DNA of 64,000 bases from Cliona cf. orientalis (Eukaryota > Porifera > Demospongiae > Clionaida > Clionaidae), in contig OZ005698.1 of assembly GCA_963930775.1 (NCBI GenBank), positions 5,090,501-5,154,500 on the forward strand. Reading direction: 5' to 3'. Positions 13,001 to 24,369 of the stretch are shown one piece after another. Made by a program: the position numbers and the translations under genes. Every line of letters begins with the position of its first letter. Position 1 is the stretch's first letter. The notes beneath the pieces were generated by a model. The model searched no databases. It was given only the letters and a program-made list of their open reading frames with translations, and was not told where the DNA came from.

Positions 13001-16000
13001 TTGTTTTTTATACTTGTTTCTGTTCTTTTTGTTCCTCTTTAGTATAATTCATCAATGCTATCTATTATGATGTTCTCATTAACTCTTAACTTCATTTCAA
13101 TGGTGTAGTGGTATAATAATAGTCTACTTGTCCAGGATAACAGGCCGTAATTGCTCGCGCGCGAGTCGTAGCCACGCCCCTCACTAGATCACACTGCAAA
13201 GGCGAGCTCTAGATCAGGCTCGACATATAAACAGTCAGCTCAGTGACTAGCCTCGTTCCCAGCCCAGAGAAGCTGCTACCAACATTAAACTTACTCGTTT
13301 TTAAGGCCTAGAGCTGCTCCCTAAACAGTAGTTTTTCACGGACTAGCGCATTCTCAGGCTTCTGTCAGGTCATCTGCCTCGAGCCTCTGGCCCACGCGCG
13401 TGATCAATGCGGTGGCGCGTGGCACCAGCACCAACTCCTGTCACATGACTTCACCATGGTAACACATTATGAGCATGCGCATTATATGACAAAATGGCGT
13501 ATAAGACACACCCAATCGTACAATATGCGCTGACCAAACCCACCATTACGTAGCTATCATGGTAACACAAAACTAGTGTGACACTGCACTGCACGCTACA
13601 AAATAGAGTGGATTTATATGAGAACTAAGGTGAGCGGTCCAGAGAGTCTTGAGTTAGCCCTGGTAATGAAAAAGAAAGAAAGATTGACAATTGGCTATTT
13701 TTTACACAGCTGGTTCAGGCATACCTGATAATTTCCATGGATGTGTGGGGGCTTGATAGATAGGTATTCTGGCGTAGATCACGAATATGAGAGTTAGAAA
13801 TCTTAAAATTTTAGTTGCTCTGAGTTATTTATGTTTTTTTAATGTATTACATATATGGCAATATCCGGGCCATCCCTACTTATAGAGTCTATGATATACA
13901 TATCCAGCGAATACATTAAAAGCTGAGTGTTACTTTCTCTGACAAGTAATGCTGACTGAACTTCACGCGTTCTCTTGGCTAATGTAATCCTATGGATAAA
14001 TAAAGCTAGCCTGCGCATCATGCCACGACCGATCTCAAGTTCAGAAGCTGTACTATGCCGTTAAGTTCATCTTCTATGATTGAAGCATTGAAACTTGTCC
14101 CTATCATTTGGTCTTAACTCCATCTCTGCGACTGAGGCGCTGGCATCGATGTGTATATATACAATCTTTTACCACATGCACCATTAGAACTACCGTAAAG
14201 TCTGGTTAATAAGCGCACATGCTTACTAAGCGCATAATTATTTTTTAATAAGCGCATGTTTCTTTCCTGTTGCTAAGTGTCTAATAAGCGCATGCGCCTA
14301 ATAAAGACGACAGTAGTATTCACCATTCGATCAACAGTGTTCCATGCTCTACATGGCCAGAACTAATTTACCAACCTATTTTCGGATAGCTGTACGAGAT
14401 CAGCTATACTCAACACTGTGATGTTCCACTGAGACGGGTTTGGACTCTTGACCTTGACTTTGAAGCGAGTCTCGCCGAAGAAGTCGGCTATTTTTCCACG
14501 GTTTTTCTTCCAGTGATGGCTTCCGATCATACTCCCATAACTATTACAGAGCTTATTCCAAGAATCGAAGTGTTTATAACTTGCTAGCGTTATGATCGAG
14601 CGCTTGAACGTGCTGGCAGTGGGCGGGACCAAAATTTCACTCTCTATTAAGCATACATCATGTAATAGGCGCATGTTTCCTTGCCACCGAGAGTGATAAG
14701 CGCATGCGCTTATTAACCAGACTTTACGGCAGCTACTGGCGATGTGGTCAAATTTTTCATAAATAAACAATTTGAACCCAAGAACCACAGAAAATTGTAG
14801 GTTACACAAGGTACAATGCTATTGATGCTATTACTCTCTTCCCAATCAAGGTGTAAATGCTAAATGAGGGTGATTAATTAAGGATAACTACAATCATTAT
14901 ACCGTAAAGTCTGGTTAATAAGCGCATGTGCTTATCACTCTCGATGGTAAGGAAACATGCGCCTATTAGATGATATGCACTTAATAGAGAGTGAAGTTTT
15001 GGCCCCGCCCACTGCCAGCACGTTCGAGCATTCAATCACAAAGCTAGCAAGTTATGAACACATGGATTCTTGGACTAAGCTCTGTAATAGTTCATGGAAG
15101 TATGATTGAAAGCCATCGCTGGAAGAAAACCATGGAAAATAGCCGATTTCTTTGGCGCTCGCTTCGGTCAAGACAGAGATCAAGAGCCCGAGTGGAACAT
15201 CGAAGTGTTGAGTATAGCCGATCTCATGCAGCTGGCTATCCGAAAATAGGTTGGTAAATTAGTTCTAGCCATGTAGAGCATGGAACACACTTGATCGAAC
15301 GATGACTATAATTGTCGTCTTTATTGGGTGCATGCGCTTATTAGACAATACTTAATAACAGGAAGGAAGCATGCGCTTATTAAAAAATATGCGCTTAATA
15401 AGCATGTGCACTTATTAACCAGACTTTACGGTATTTTAAGTGGCTACATGAATGGTGGTGCAGCACTATCCTACTCTGATGATGAAATCACCAGCTGCTT
15501 ACTCTCCACACACTACCTACCTCAGCAAATCCATGATGTGTTCCCACAGTCTAAACGCAGCACTAGTGGCAGAGCTGGAGAGAGAGTTGAAGAAGAGGGC
15601 ATACTGCTGGTTGACGGCACGGTGCTGACCAGGAGGATGGAGGAGGAGAAGCTGGTGGAACCAACCAACTATCTCATCAAGAACAGAAAAATTGCTGGCA
15701 CTGCTACTAATCTATAGGAGAGATAGAAATTACAGGATTTTTTGTGGAGGGGGAAGTTCTAGTGTGCATGCTGAAACTAGGGCATGCTCCACTGGGAAAA
15801 TTTTTAAATTTACAACCTTTGAGACTGCTTTCTGAGACCATAATCATTGAGTCGGTAGACTCTATAAGTAGGGATGGCCCGGACACTCCATATACATAAT
15901 ACATTACAAATACCCAAATATCTTAACTTTATGAAATTTCTAAGTGTCAAAATCAGAATCTCCAGCAAATTATCTATCTATTGAGACCAAGATCATTCAT

Positions 16001-19000
16001 CAAAACAATTGCACATGCCAGAACCAGACGTTCAAAAAATAGGCCATTTGTCAATCTTTCTTTCTTTTTAGTTATCAGGGCTAACTCAATACTGCCATAA
16101 CCATGGTGAAGTCATGTGAATGTAGTCAGCGGCGTGTGCCAACGCTGCTAGCTAGCGCCGCGCCTCGAACAAAGCTAGCTTAGCCTAGCCATAGGTAAGC
16201 GCCAGGCTGTGGTGGCTCTCCCATGCGAGCTAGGCCAGTGCGAGCGTGAGCGCGATAAAGCGAACCTAACTAGCTAGAGGCTAGCGCGTGCAGCGCTAGT
16301 ACTGCGTTGGGATAGGCAGACTCGCGGCCTCAATGTACGGGCGCGGCACGACCCTCGGCACGGTCAGCATAACAGCCAGCTTAGTAGTGACAAAGATAGT
16401 CGATGATATCTATACTATAACTAGTACTAGAGTCTCATTGCTACTTGGCCACCTGGAATAGCTTTATTGGCTAGGCGAGTTAACGAGAGGTGTGGCTACG
16501 CAAACTTCGGCACCTCCCATCTATGCTTCTGTATATGTATACAGTTGCACTCATGCAATAAAAAAAGGAACAGAAACAAGTATAAAAACAATTGAATAAA
16601 ATTGAAGTATGAAGTAGGGATGGCAATGCAAAAAAGTACACAAACAAGATTTTTAGGGATAAGAGATAATCATAACCACTATACATCCCTACGCTTGCTT
16701 TTCTACAGACCTATTGATGTTGACTTATCCAAGGCATGCTATACTTGGAGTGTTCTTGACTTACATGTGGGAGAAATTTATCCTGTCAGTCTTTTATGAT
16801 CCCCATGCTACTCAAAAAAGCAAGCGTAGGGATGTATAGTGGTTGTGATTATCTCTTATCCCTAAAAATCTTGTTTGTGTACTTTTTTGCATTGCCATCC
16901 CTACTTCATACTTCAATTTTATTCAATTGTTTTTATACTTGTATTATACACAAGTAAAAAAAAGTTGTGTTGTGTTTTATCACACTCCTGTCACACTCTA
17001 TAATAATACTACTAGGAGTACACGTGGTGCAAATAGTGCCTCCAGGAGCACATGAATGAGTGAGGATGCATTCATAGCTGGCACAGACTCTACAAGTACT
17101 AAGCTACAGTCTGTAATTTTGGACTTGGGTACAGGTAAGACTGCTGCTACTACTACATAATTTTCCAGTATGGGCCCATCAGGGCCAGTGTCACTATGAT
17201 TCTTCAGAAAGGTAGGCTATTTTCAGACATACTTTGAGGAGGAGAAGAAAGAGCCTGGGGACGACCAGAGAAGACAGAGGCAAGGGGACGAGGCTAAGTC
17301 TTATCATGACTGAGAATCCTCAAATTATTCTTCCAAAACTGCTTCAGAGTCTCTCTGGTTTACTTAGCTTCCTGGCTGCCTCTCTAGCACAAAAGTACGT
17401 CCTCCAAGTCTCCAAGTCCTCCCGTCTTCCTGTGCCACATTTTTGAGCGCAACGTGGCACACGTTTCTGAACCCCGAGCGATCTTCACCAGAAAGAAGAA
17501 CAATCTTTACCAAAAATTAACTGCATTCCAAAAGCGTGATGGACATACGTACAACGCTAGCTGAACATTGCACCATCAGCAAATGAAAGCCTGCAAATCG
17601 ATATGAGCTGCGACATTCACATTCAGAACGGACTGTCTACTAAAGAAAGTATAAATTATTTTATATGAAAGCTACATATAATTTTTTTGGACGTTGGCAA
17701 TGGCCTGCTAGCTATTGGTCTGGCTAATACCATGGAGTTGGCTGTGTGGTCCTAGCTACAAGTATGCTTATTAGCCATACTCACAATGGGATCCGTGATG
17801 AGCTCCCAGAGCTTTGTGAGAGAGTAAGCCTTAGGCATGGTTACTGCAGTGGTGGCCACCCGTAGGTACTGGACAATGGAGGACAGCTTCTCGGACTGGA
17901 CCCGGCTGTTGAAGTCGAGGAGATTATCGAGGACGCTGTTTTGAGTTATGCTGAACAGCTTCACAGCACAACTGTCACCCTGTAGTGGTGGTGGGAAATA
18001 TGTGACATTGTGTGCTGCATTGCAGTGCATGTATGCAACTACACATACTGGGATAGAGCACAGCTTGAACCTAATGGTGTGATAACACTATGGTGGGGGA
18101 GAAGTGCTCACTTGAAAGTAAGAGGCACCTCTCTGGCAAAGTACCAGCTGCACATCAGTTGCATCCAAACTGTTGAGGCATGGGGAGACTTTCCCACCTA
18201 TTGCCACCTGAGAACCACAAACTGTTAATTATTTCAAAACCTGTTAATTTCATTACTCACAGTAGCTGAAGAACTGTCAGGTTGAGTACTGGTTTCCTTC
18301 AAAGCTACACACAGGTCAAGGGGGTTGAGAGTCTGAGGTTGGATGCCCCCCTCCCCTGTAGGATGGTGAACTGATCTGGTGGGTTCCTCTCTGAGCAGTT
18401 GGCTGGTCCCATCTTCAGTATGCTGGATGGCTTTCTCCCCAGCTTGAAGGTCTGTGAGAGCATGGGCAGTCTTCGGACTAGAGCTGGTCCCTTCCACCTT
18501 ATCATTCTTCTGGGAGCTTGGTGAGGGGGACGTGATGGAAGCCAGATCATCTTTCGGAGTCATGCTGGTACACTGCATTTCACAGTCTGTAAATAAAGCT
18601 GTCCTAATAGTGCAGTTGGTATTTTGTGTAGTAGAGTTTGTTGCTTGCACAGGCTCTTTCATCCTCTCGTTGGTGTCGCTACCTGCCTTGACACTGCTCC
18701 TCTGCTCCATTACGAGGGGGCTTTCGGTGAGGTCGATCAAGCATGAACGTTTGGGTTCAGGAGCAGTCAGCTCTACATCAATGCTTAGAGAACTACTGAG
18801 CTCAGCAGGAGAGTCACTGATAGTTATAATATTACTCCGTGGAGTTTCAGTCTGTGGTTTATGCTGGTGATCTTCAGCCCCAGCCTCTGAACATGCTATC
18901 ACTTTATTCTCTCTTTTTACCGGAGATTTTCGCAGCACTACACGCACATCTCCCAGCTTAATTTTCTTAGATGACACTTTCAATGGTTGCGTGCTTGTTT

Positions 19001-19620
19001 TTTCACCTGAGGTAGATTCAGTATAGCCATTGAAGCTTTGGTTACTGCTATCAGAGAGGGGTGGCTTAGGCAGCTCCTTGAGGGGAGGTGATAGCTGGGC
19101 ATTGCTGTGAGAGCTCGTACCAGCTGCCTCGGCAACCAATGGTGTTGATTTAGGACTTCTTGAGAAGTACTTCGTGATTGGTACTACTCCATGTGGCTTT
19201 GGCTTGCGGGAACCCCTACCCCTCCCAGCTGTAGGAGGACTCTTCTTCGTACCTTGCCTCGATTTCCTCACCTGAGCAATCAGTATAAACCACAAAAAAT
19301 AACACTATAGCTCAGACCCGTTTATCTATAATTTCTCTACTCTTGCTACCATGGATTTCCGACAGTTCAATGTTCCTAACAACTATAATTTTCAGGATAT
19401 AATTCAAAGTACAAGGCTAACCAGTGCAGCGTGGTAGGAATATGGCGGGAAACTATTTCAGCTGTTTGCCACGGTGCTCAAATAATTTATCTTGCCCTGA
19501 GATGGCAAGGAAACTTACTTACCATATCTTTTCGAGTCCTTATTAGTGTGCACCTCGAGTGACTCAGCAGCCGACAACTCTTCACGATCACCTGGCTTAC
19601 CAGAACGTCGTGGCAGCATA
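10095..19620 (-). CDS. PIP-box/SIM nuclear protein with helical C-terminal repeats, SLF2-like candidate
   Basis: Placed exons: 18261-19271, 18112-18207, 17785-17979, 15521-about 15700, 11711-11794, 11520-11649, 10095-10790 (stop). A probable start ATG lies at 19620 (MLPRRSGKPGDREE). The large exon encodes a disordered region. It holds a PCNA-interaction-like motif (VVPITKYFSRSP) and two SUMO-binding-like hydrophobic-acidic motifs (IITISDSP, CLIDLTESP). Later exons encode leucine-rich helices, and the C-terminus has two CxxC pairs (CENCRNGTCPRC). This plan and helix patterns such as LTTELLLIAQKLPSDKLLLF recall SLF2, which recruits SMC5/6 to DNA damage, but the match is weak. The intron after 11711 has a GC donor. 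Two joins are unresolved: exon 1 to exon 2, and 17785 to 15700, where two bases of phase are missing. A small exon is probably unplaced in each. Confidence 0.5.
11271..11352 (+). repeat. tRNA-derived SINE-like sequence
   Basis: The segment contains a polymerase III A-box-like block (tggcagagtggtta) and a B-box-like block (ggttcaaatctc) about 40 bases apart, followed by a T run. The arms do not pair well enough for a working tRNA, especially the T arm, so a SINE head or tRNA pseudogene is more likely. It lies in an intron of the SLF2-like gene. Confidence 0.5.
12060..12240. repeat. Diverged inverted-repeat element
   Basis: Blocks of the type tggcaaaaattttatc occur repeatedly in both orientations (near 12100, 12160 and 12210), and the stretch ends in attatacggtaa. 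This looks like a decayed MITE. The exact ends are not clear. Confidence 0.45.
12634..13030. mobile_element. Long-TIR foldback element, copy A
   Basis: Arms of about 125 bp, for example gtagggatgggagggctaaa at 12666 and its complement near 12970, are almost perfect inverted repeats around a 170-bp centre. Both arms also carry atccctacgcttgctttt or its complement. The outer sequence aagtataaaaaacaatgaaa is shared with copy B at 16565-16945. Confidence 0.85.
14191..14729 (-). mobile_element. TACCGTAAAGTCTGG MITE, copy 1
   Basis: The terminal inverted repeats read taccgtaaagtctggttaat and its complement at the right. The interior (ctcgccgaagaag, cagtgatggcttccgatcat) matches the copy at 14900-15433 in reverse orientation. 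About 539 bp, no intact open frame. Confidence 0.85.
14900..15433 (+). mobile_element. TACCGTAAAGTCTGG MITE, copy 2
   Basis: Same termini as copy 1, in opposite orientation, only about 170 bp away. Interior landmarks are cgcccactgccagcacgttc and gaaagccatcgctggaagaa. The right end lies about 90 bp from an exon of the minus-strand gene. Confidence 0.85.
16565..16945. mobile_element. Long-TIR foldback element, copy B
   Basis: Two arms of roughly 125 bp are inverted repeats, for example gtagggatggcaatgcaaaa at 16613 and its complement ending near 16905. The ends match copy A (12634-13030), including atccctacgcttgctttt. The centre differs from that of copy A. Confidence 0.85.
16946..17760. other. 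Intron remainder of the SLF2-like gene, no exon placed
   Basis: About 815 bp between copy B and the exon at 17785. The strand or exon status of an in-frame patch at 17040-17131, ending at a good plus-strand donor (gtaaga), could not be settled. A small unplaced minus-strand exon is expected somewhere between 15700 and 17785. Confidence 0.4.
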
Positions 19621-20524
19621 GATAAGAGTGCCCACCCAAACGCGCGCGCCAATTTTGAACCTCCACTTAATACGCATGCGCATAGCTATTTCTGACGCGC
19701 ATGCGTCACAATTGTAATGACACTAAATCTATAAGAATCACTAAATATAATTATTATGGCTACCATAATAATTGTAAACGTCAAACTTGAATGCAGTCAT
19801 TGCTGCTGTTCACCAATCCTTTTTCACGGAACAGAGATTCTAATATTCGATGGGAAGTTTTATTTGCTAACATTTCAATTGCAGCAAGACCCTGAGATCC
19901 TTGGGACCTATTTGCATGAAGCATTTGAGTTGTAATTATTAATCATGACTACAGTAGAAAGATAATAACAGTACTCACTGAAATTGACAGCTAATGATAT
20001 AAATCATTTGAAAATCCTCCTTGAATCTATATTATAGTGATCAACAACACCTTTGTTTTGGCAATGAATTAAATTGGAAAAGCGATTTCCATGCTATTGT
20101 GCACACAATATGCAGTTCAATTGAGCATGAGAGAAAAGTTTCTATGCTTCAAGTGATAGAACACAGACTTTCCCTGCATCTCATCCTATCACTGGTGACT
20201 GGATTCATTTCTGTCCCTGGGACTCATGACATTGTCATGCAATAATGCAATAATGGAGAGGGAATGCTGAGCCAGAGTAGAGGAAACCTTTGACTGCAGA
20301 TCCTTAATTGAACTTTGCAGCTTGCTGCCAGTCTACGTCTTGTCCCCAGCCCCCTTTTCACGCACGTTTATGTCATCATGACGTCATGCATGTCCAACTG
20401 CAATTAATTAATTGCAAGCAGCTGCTCTGCATTAGCAGCTCCACCCTTTCAATGGGGTGTGGTTATAAGTTCTGAATAAAGCGCATCTTGAACAGATAAT
20501 CCATGCTTTCTCCAGCTCTTTCGG
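19621..20524. promoter_or_regulatory. Divergent intergenic region, SLF2-like / RAD9
   Basis: The two genes start in opposite directions about 900 bp apart. The left 80 bases are rich in CpG and in GCATGCGC-type words (gcgcgcgcc near 19650, tgcgcatagc and gcgcatgcgt near 19680-19705). The rest is AT-rich with no gene seen. Confidence 0.5.
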
Positions 20525-21411
20525 ATGAACTGCATCATTCCAGGACGTGGAATTAGAGGTAAGCACAAATCTATTAAACGAATCAGAAGAGTTCTAGTTA
20601 ATTTAGTGATTGGATCCTCAAGCTACTCTAATGAATAAACGCACATTCTACTGTCATGGATTTTCAGCATTTGGCAAAGCCATCTACTGTCTGGCTAAGA
20701 TAGGGGAAGAGCTTTACATTGAAGCACTATCAGATGGTGTAAGTATACAGATGATCTGAATGAACATTATGTTGGGAGATGAACTGCTCTTGATTGTGTT
20801 TAATATTATCTGACAGTTGGCGCTGAAGACTGTGAATGGAGCTAGATCTGCCTTTGCTTCATTTATTTTCCAGCGGAGCTTCTTTCACTCATATAGAGAT
20901 GTTAGGCGAGTGCGTGGTCAAGACCTGGATGACGATCATGGAAATGAAGAACCTCTCAAGTGCAAAATATCAATCAAGGTACATGTACATGTATGCTACA
21001 TTGGTTTTTATGTTGTGACACTAACTCTCTCACTCTCTGCAGTCGTGTGTGTCTGTATTCAAAGCACTGTCCACTCTTGAGAAGACAGTAGATCGGTGTA
21101 GCTTCTATCTTGACTCTCAGCAGAACAAGCTGGTCTTTGTCTTTCACTGCCGGCATGGTGAGGACAGTCCTCACCACTCACCCCTTGATCACTAATTTTT
21201 CTATGACTATGACTGCTAGGTATAGTGAAGACACATAACCTGGGCTTTCAGGAGTGTGAGGCACTACAAGCTGTCTTCACCAAGGACCTCTGCCCTAACC
21301 AGATCACAGGACCAGCAAAGTGAGTATACTGACCCTCCGTGAATGCATCCTCCAACTTCCACACACGCAACACAATGCACACATACTATGATACATGTAC
21401 ACACTCTCCCT

Positions 21412-21452
<41 letters not shown>

Positions 21453-24020
21453 GCACAATATCCACTCATTCATTTCTCTTGTAGGATAGTCAGTGAGGTG
21501 GTGGTCAACTTTCCAAATAATCTGGATGAGGTTACTCTAATTGCAGAACCTGAGAGTGTCCGGCTAAAGAACTATGTGGAAGAAGATGATAGTGAGTTTA
21601 ATTCTGCTCAGTATTTAATAGCCTTGGTGGTAAAGTGTTGTACATGCAAATGTGAATGTATATGTACATGTATGTAGATGATAGCAATAGAGTGTCACTG
21701 ACTGAGATATCTCTAGCTCCACAAGAGTTTGACGACTACCAGATAGGAGTTGATGTGTCCATCACCTTCTGTCTCAAGGAGCTTCGGGTAAATATGTGTC
21801 GCCTACTATATAGCCTTTACAGTGATAGATGCAGGTTGTATGCCATACACCTTTACCTGTACTTGTATTGTGCTCCATCTGTAGGCCTTACTAGTGTTCA
21901 CGGATGCCATCAATCAGAGCCTATCCATCAGGTTTGAAGGACCAGGAAGGTAATACTGACTCCAATGCTATATGATGTCTTCGATGCTTATACTCTTGTA
22001 TGCAGGCCAGTGGTGTTCAGCTTGGATGACTGCGATGACTATCAGGCTGACTTTGTCCTTGCCACACTGTTGGATGGCACCTCTCCCAGCCAGACTTCCA
22101 CTTCGGCCGGTGCTACTTCTGCTATGGACACACAGCCTAGCTCTGCTGCAGAGCCACGCAGGAGACAACCTCGTAAGAGAACTCACGGTGGCCACCAACA
22201 CACCATCAATTCCATCAGTTCACCCGACATTGATCAGGGTGATCTGGAAGAGAGTGTGTCCATTGAGCAATCTCACTCCACCAATCAGCCTACCTGTAGC
22301 CGGACTGCCAGTGAGGGACAGGCTGGGGGAAGGGGAAGAGTGCCCTATAAACGGGCACAGCAATTTACTAATGCTGACTTTCCCAGTGGGTCTCAGTTTG
22401 GCAATGCTGGTGGAGGAACCTCCAAGTCATTAACTCACAGATCCCCTGCTGCTGCCCATGTGCCACCCCCTCCCCCTCCCATGGATACAGACTTCATGGA
22501 TATTGACCCATCCTTACCAAGAACCTTGGATGCTAGGCATCCTGCAAGCAGTAGTAATAGTAATAAGGATAAAAATCTCAGAATCACTGCTTCTACTACA
22601 ACTGAGGAACTGATGGATGCTCTGTTTGGTGCCGAAAACAACACTGATGTAGCTGAGGATGAGAGAGTATTCAGTAAGAAGAGAGACCACTCTGATAGTG
22701 CAAGACAAGCTGCAAAGCATCGAAGTGATGACGCTACTCAGTATGACGAGGAGACGGTCACCTCAGGGGTGGCTGCACTACCAGACAGAGAGCATGATGT
22801 GCACATGTTTCCTGATGACTTCCCATTTGAAGGTACAGGAATAATTTTAGTGTGATATTAAAGAAAAAAAAATTTGCCAAAGCTGGTTGGTACCACTGTA
22901 GTACATGACCTGTTCACAGATACAAAAAATTTTGTGGTTGATTTGGCAAATGCAGTCAAGAACAAAATTCCACCTACAAAAAATTGCCACTACAGCAATA
23001 CATCTGCTAGTAGCAAATAAAGCAAAGGATCAGTGCTGTACAGTGGGAAATTTTCTAGGGGATCTGTCATACTATAGTGGTCCCCCCTGAAAGCGGTCCC
23101 CCTGGACTGTCCATAGCAACTATGCACAGTCCCCCTGCCATTTACGAGAGGTGTTAGGGGCTGGGTTTCAGGTATAAATGGTTATCAGGGTTAGTCTCAA
23201 GGGTTTGTATGGCAGGGTTAGACTCCAGGGTCTGTATGGCAGGGTTAGTCTCCAGGGTTTGTCCTGGGGGGACCAAATATGGCGCAATGGACAGTCCGGG
23301 GGGACCACAATTTTGGGGGGACTGTTGACAGCGTGACATATCAATTTTCATGGATGGATGATCTAGTTTAATTTTGCTGATACATGCTATCACAATCATA
23401 CTTATTTCGCGGGTCTAATTTTCACGGATAGTAGCTTATGTGCAAGAACCACGAAAATTGGACTCCTCAAACAATAGCAATTGCCAGCTGTACTGATGAT
23501 TTTCTAGCCTGTGCTATCTATCTGCAGAAGTGCCTAGTAAAAAAAATTCTCGTGAGATATTGTGTATTGATTATGTCTTCTGTGGATCTGCTTATCATTG
23601 GCGCAGCATTGCACCCTTATAGTGCAAAGCTTTTCCATGAATTTTTTTTCAGCTGGTGAAAATTTTCTCCTGGGAAATAATTTAAGCCATGCAGTCACAC
23701 AGTATTGCCCTTGTTACCGTGATTTCAGATAATGCCACGAGTAAGGTTCGGCCACTGAGTACGTCAGCTAAGGTCACTCTCAGCGATGAGCACTCTACTC
23801 AAGACAGCATCATCAATGACTCAGGCTTCCTCCCTAGCACACCTCCCTCTAAGAAGGTATGTTATAATGTCACTACTATCGCTCTTAGTAAGGCTCTATT
23901 GATTTTGTGTTTGGTTAACAGTTCAAGAGAGGCTCAGTTCTGTTTGAAGTGGATCCGTTTGGAGATCGACAAAGCAGTGCAGAAGTTCTTGCCCCAGACT
24001 CAGAGGAAGACAGTGACTAA
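20525..24020 (+). CDS. RAD9A: RAD9 checkpoint clamp subunit, 11 exons, complete
   Basis: Exons: 20525-20558, 20668-20738, 20817-20978, 21043-21157, 21220-21319, 21485-21591, 21678-21787, 21885-21949, 22006-22832, 23729-23856, 23922-24020; all phases agree, giving 605 residues. RAD9 is part of the nuclear 9-1-1 ring (with RAD1 and HUS1), loaded at damaged DNA to activate ATR signalling. The first ~265 residues match the family, for example AIYCLAKIGEELYIEAL, LKTVNGARSAFASFIF, HNLGFQECEALQAVF and VSITFCLKELRALLVF. The C-terminus ends KKFKRGSVLFEVDPFG and an acidic EDSD, like the vertebrate tail. The linker, mostly exon 9, is much longer than in human RAD9A (391 residues) and rich in Ser/Thr/Asp, as expected for a phosphorylated tail. 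RAD9A and RAD9B cannot be separated for such an animal. Confidence 0.95.
21411..21450 (+). repeat. CT microsatellite in RAD9 intron 5
   Basis: A run of tc/ct dinucleotides about 40 bases long lies just upstream of the exon 6 acceptor. It may act as an extended pyrimidine tract. Confidence 0.9.
22833..23728 (+). repeat. RAD9 intron 9: G-rich element and mini-repeats
   Basis: The part at about 23080-23330 has inverted ends (gtggtcccccctgaaagcgg and ggggggaccacaattttggg), so it is MITE-like. Inside it, units of the type cagggttagtctccagggt are repeated about three to four times (23176-23262). A related gcagggttagtctctagggt unit occurs at 11201 in another gene's intron. No coding sequence seen. 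Confidence 0.65.
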
Positions 24021-24369
24021 TCTGGGTGCCAGCAGTTGTCAAAGCATCCTCGTTCTTAATCTCTCACTTTCAGCAAAAATTTAATGTTATCACTTTGGCT
24101 GTGCATTTATGTGTATTGTTACTGGTATGGGTGTTGTCATTCAAATCTAGACAGTACAGTTTTTCGCCTGACGACCTTTACCTACTTCGTCATCAGAGCT
24201 CTGCGCGATCGATTGCGAGTGCGTACGCGTGGTGCACCGGTGACCGGTGCGCGGTATACGTTGCGCATGCATGGGGCCGGGGCCGGGCGGGGTTGGATGA
24301 CGATGCAATTGCAAATGCGCAACTGTATGACGTTGTCACGTACAGCTGTCTGAGATCTGAAAGTTCAAG

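Larger units (their letters stand above)
12493..14746 (+). mobile_element. CCCCAGT-ended element copy 2, interrupted by other insertions
   Basis: The left end (tacatccccagtagcagttt, 12493) and the following 140 bp match 56150-56290. The match resumes at about 13895 (atccagcgaatacattaaaa) and runs to 14190, then picks up the right end at 14730 (agctactggcgatgt). Between these pieces sit an insertion at about 12634-13894 and the MITE at 14191-14729. This is a clear nested-insertion record, given that the copy at 56150 is uninterrupted. Confidence 0.75.
13420..16110. repeat. Large inverted duplication flanking an exon
   Basis: Segments 13420-13895 and about 15850-16110 are related in opposite orientation. 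Landmarks are gaaagaaagattgacaa (13672, complement near 16060), tgacttcaccatggt (13446, complement near 16100) and gggccatccctacttataga (13868, complement near 15865). Between the arms lie two MITEs and the exon ending at 15521 of the minus-strand gene. The arms are diverged, so this is not a recent assembly artefact. Confidence 0.65.

Noticed and set aside
14363-14809. Minus-strand 148-codon open frame
   Set aside because: It spans a MITE, its boundary and flanking repeat; the related copy at 14900 does not keep the frame.
15328-15717. Plus-strand 129-codon open frame
   Set aside because: Its left part is MITE sequence, and the opposite strand reads a better protein (FSVLDEIVGWFHQLLLLHPP) that ends at a proper donor in the phase needed by the next exon.
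18454-18870. Plus-strand 138-codon open frame rich in Leu/Ser
   Set aside because: It is antisense to the large exon of the SLF2-like gene, which has the motifs, and shows no family signal itself.
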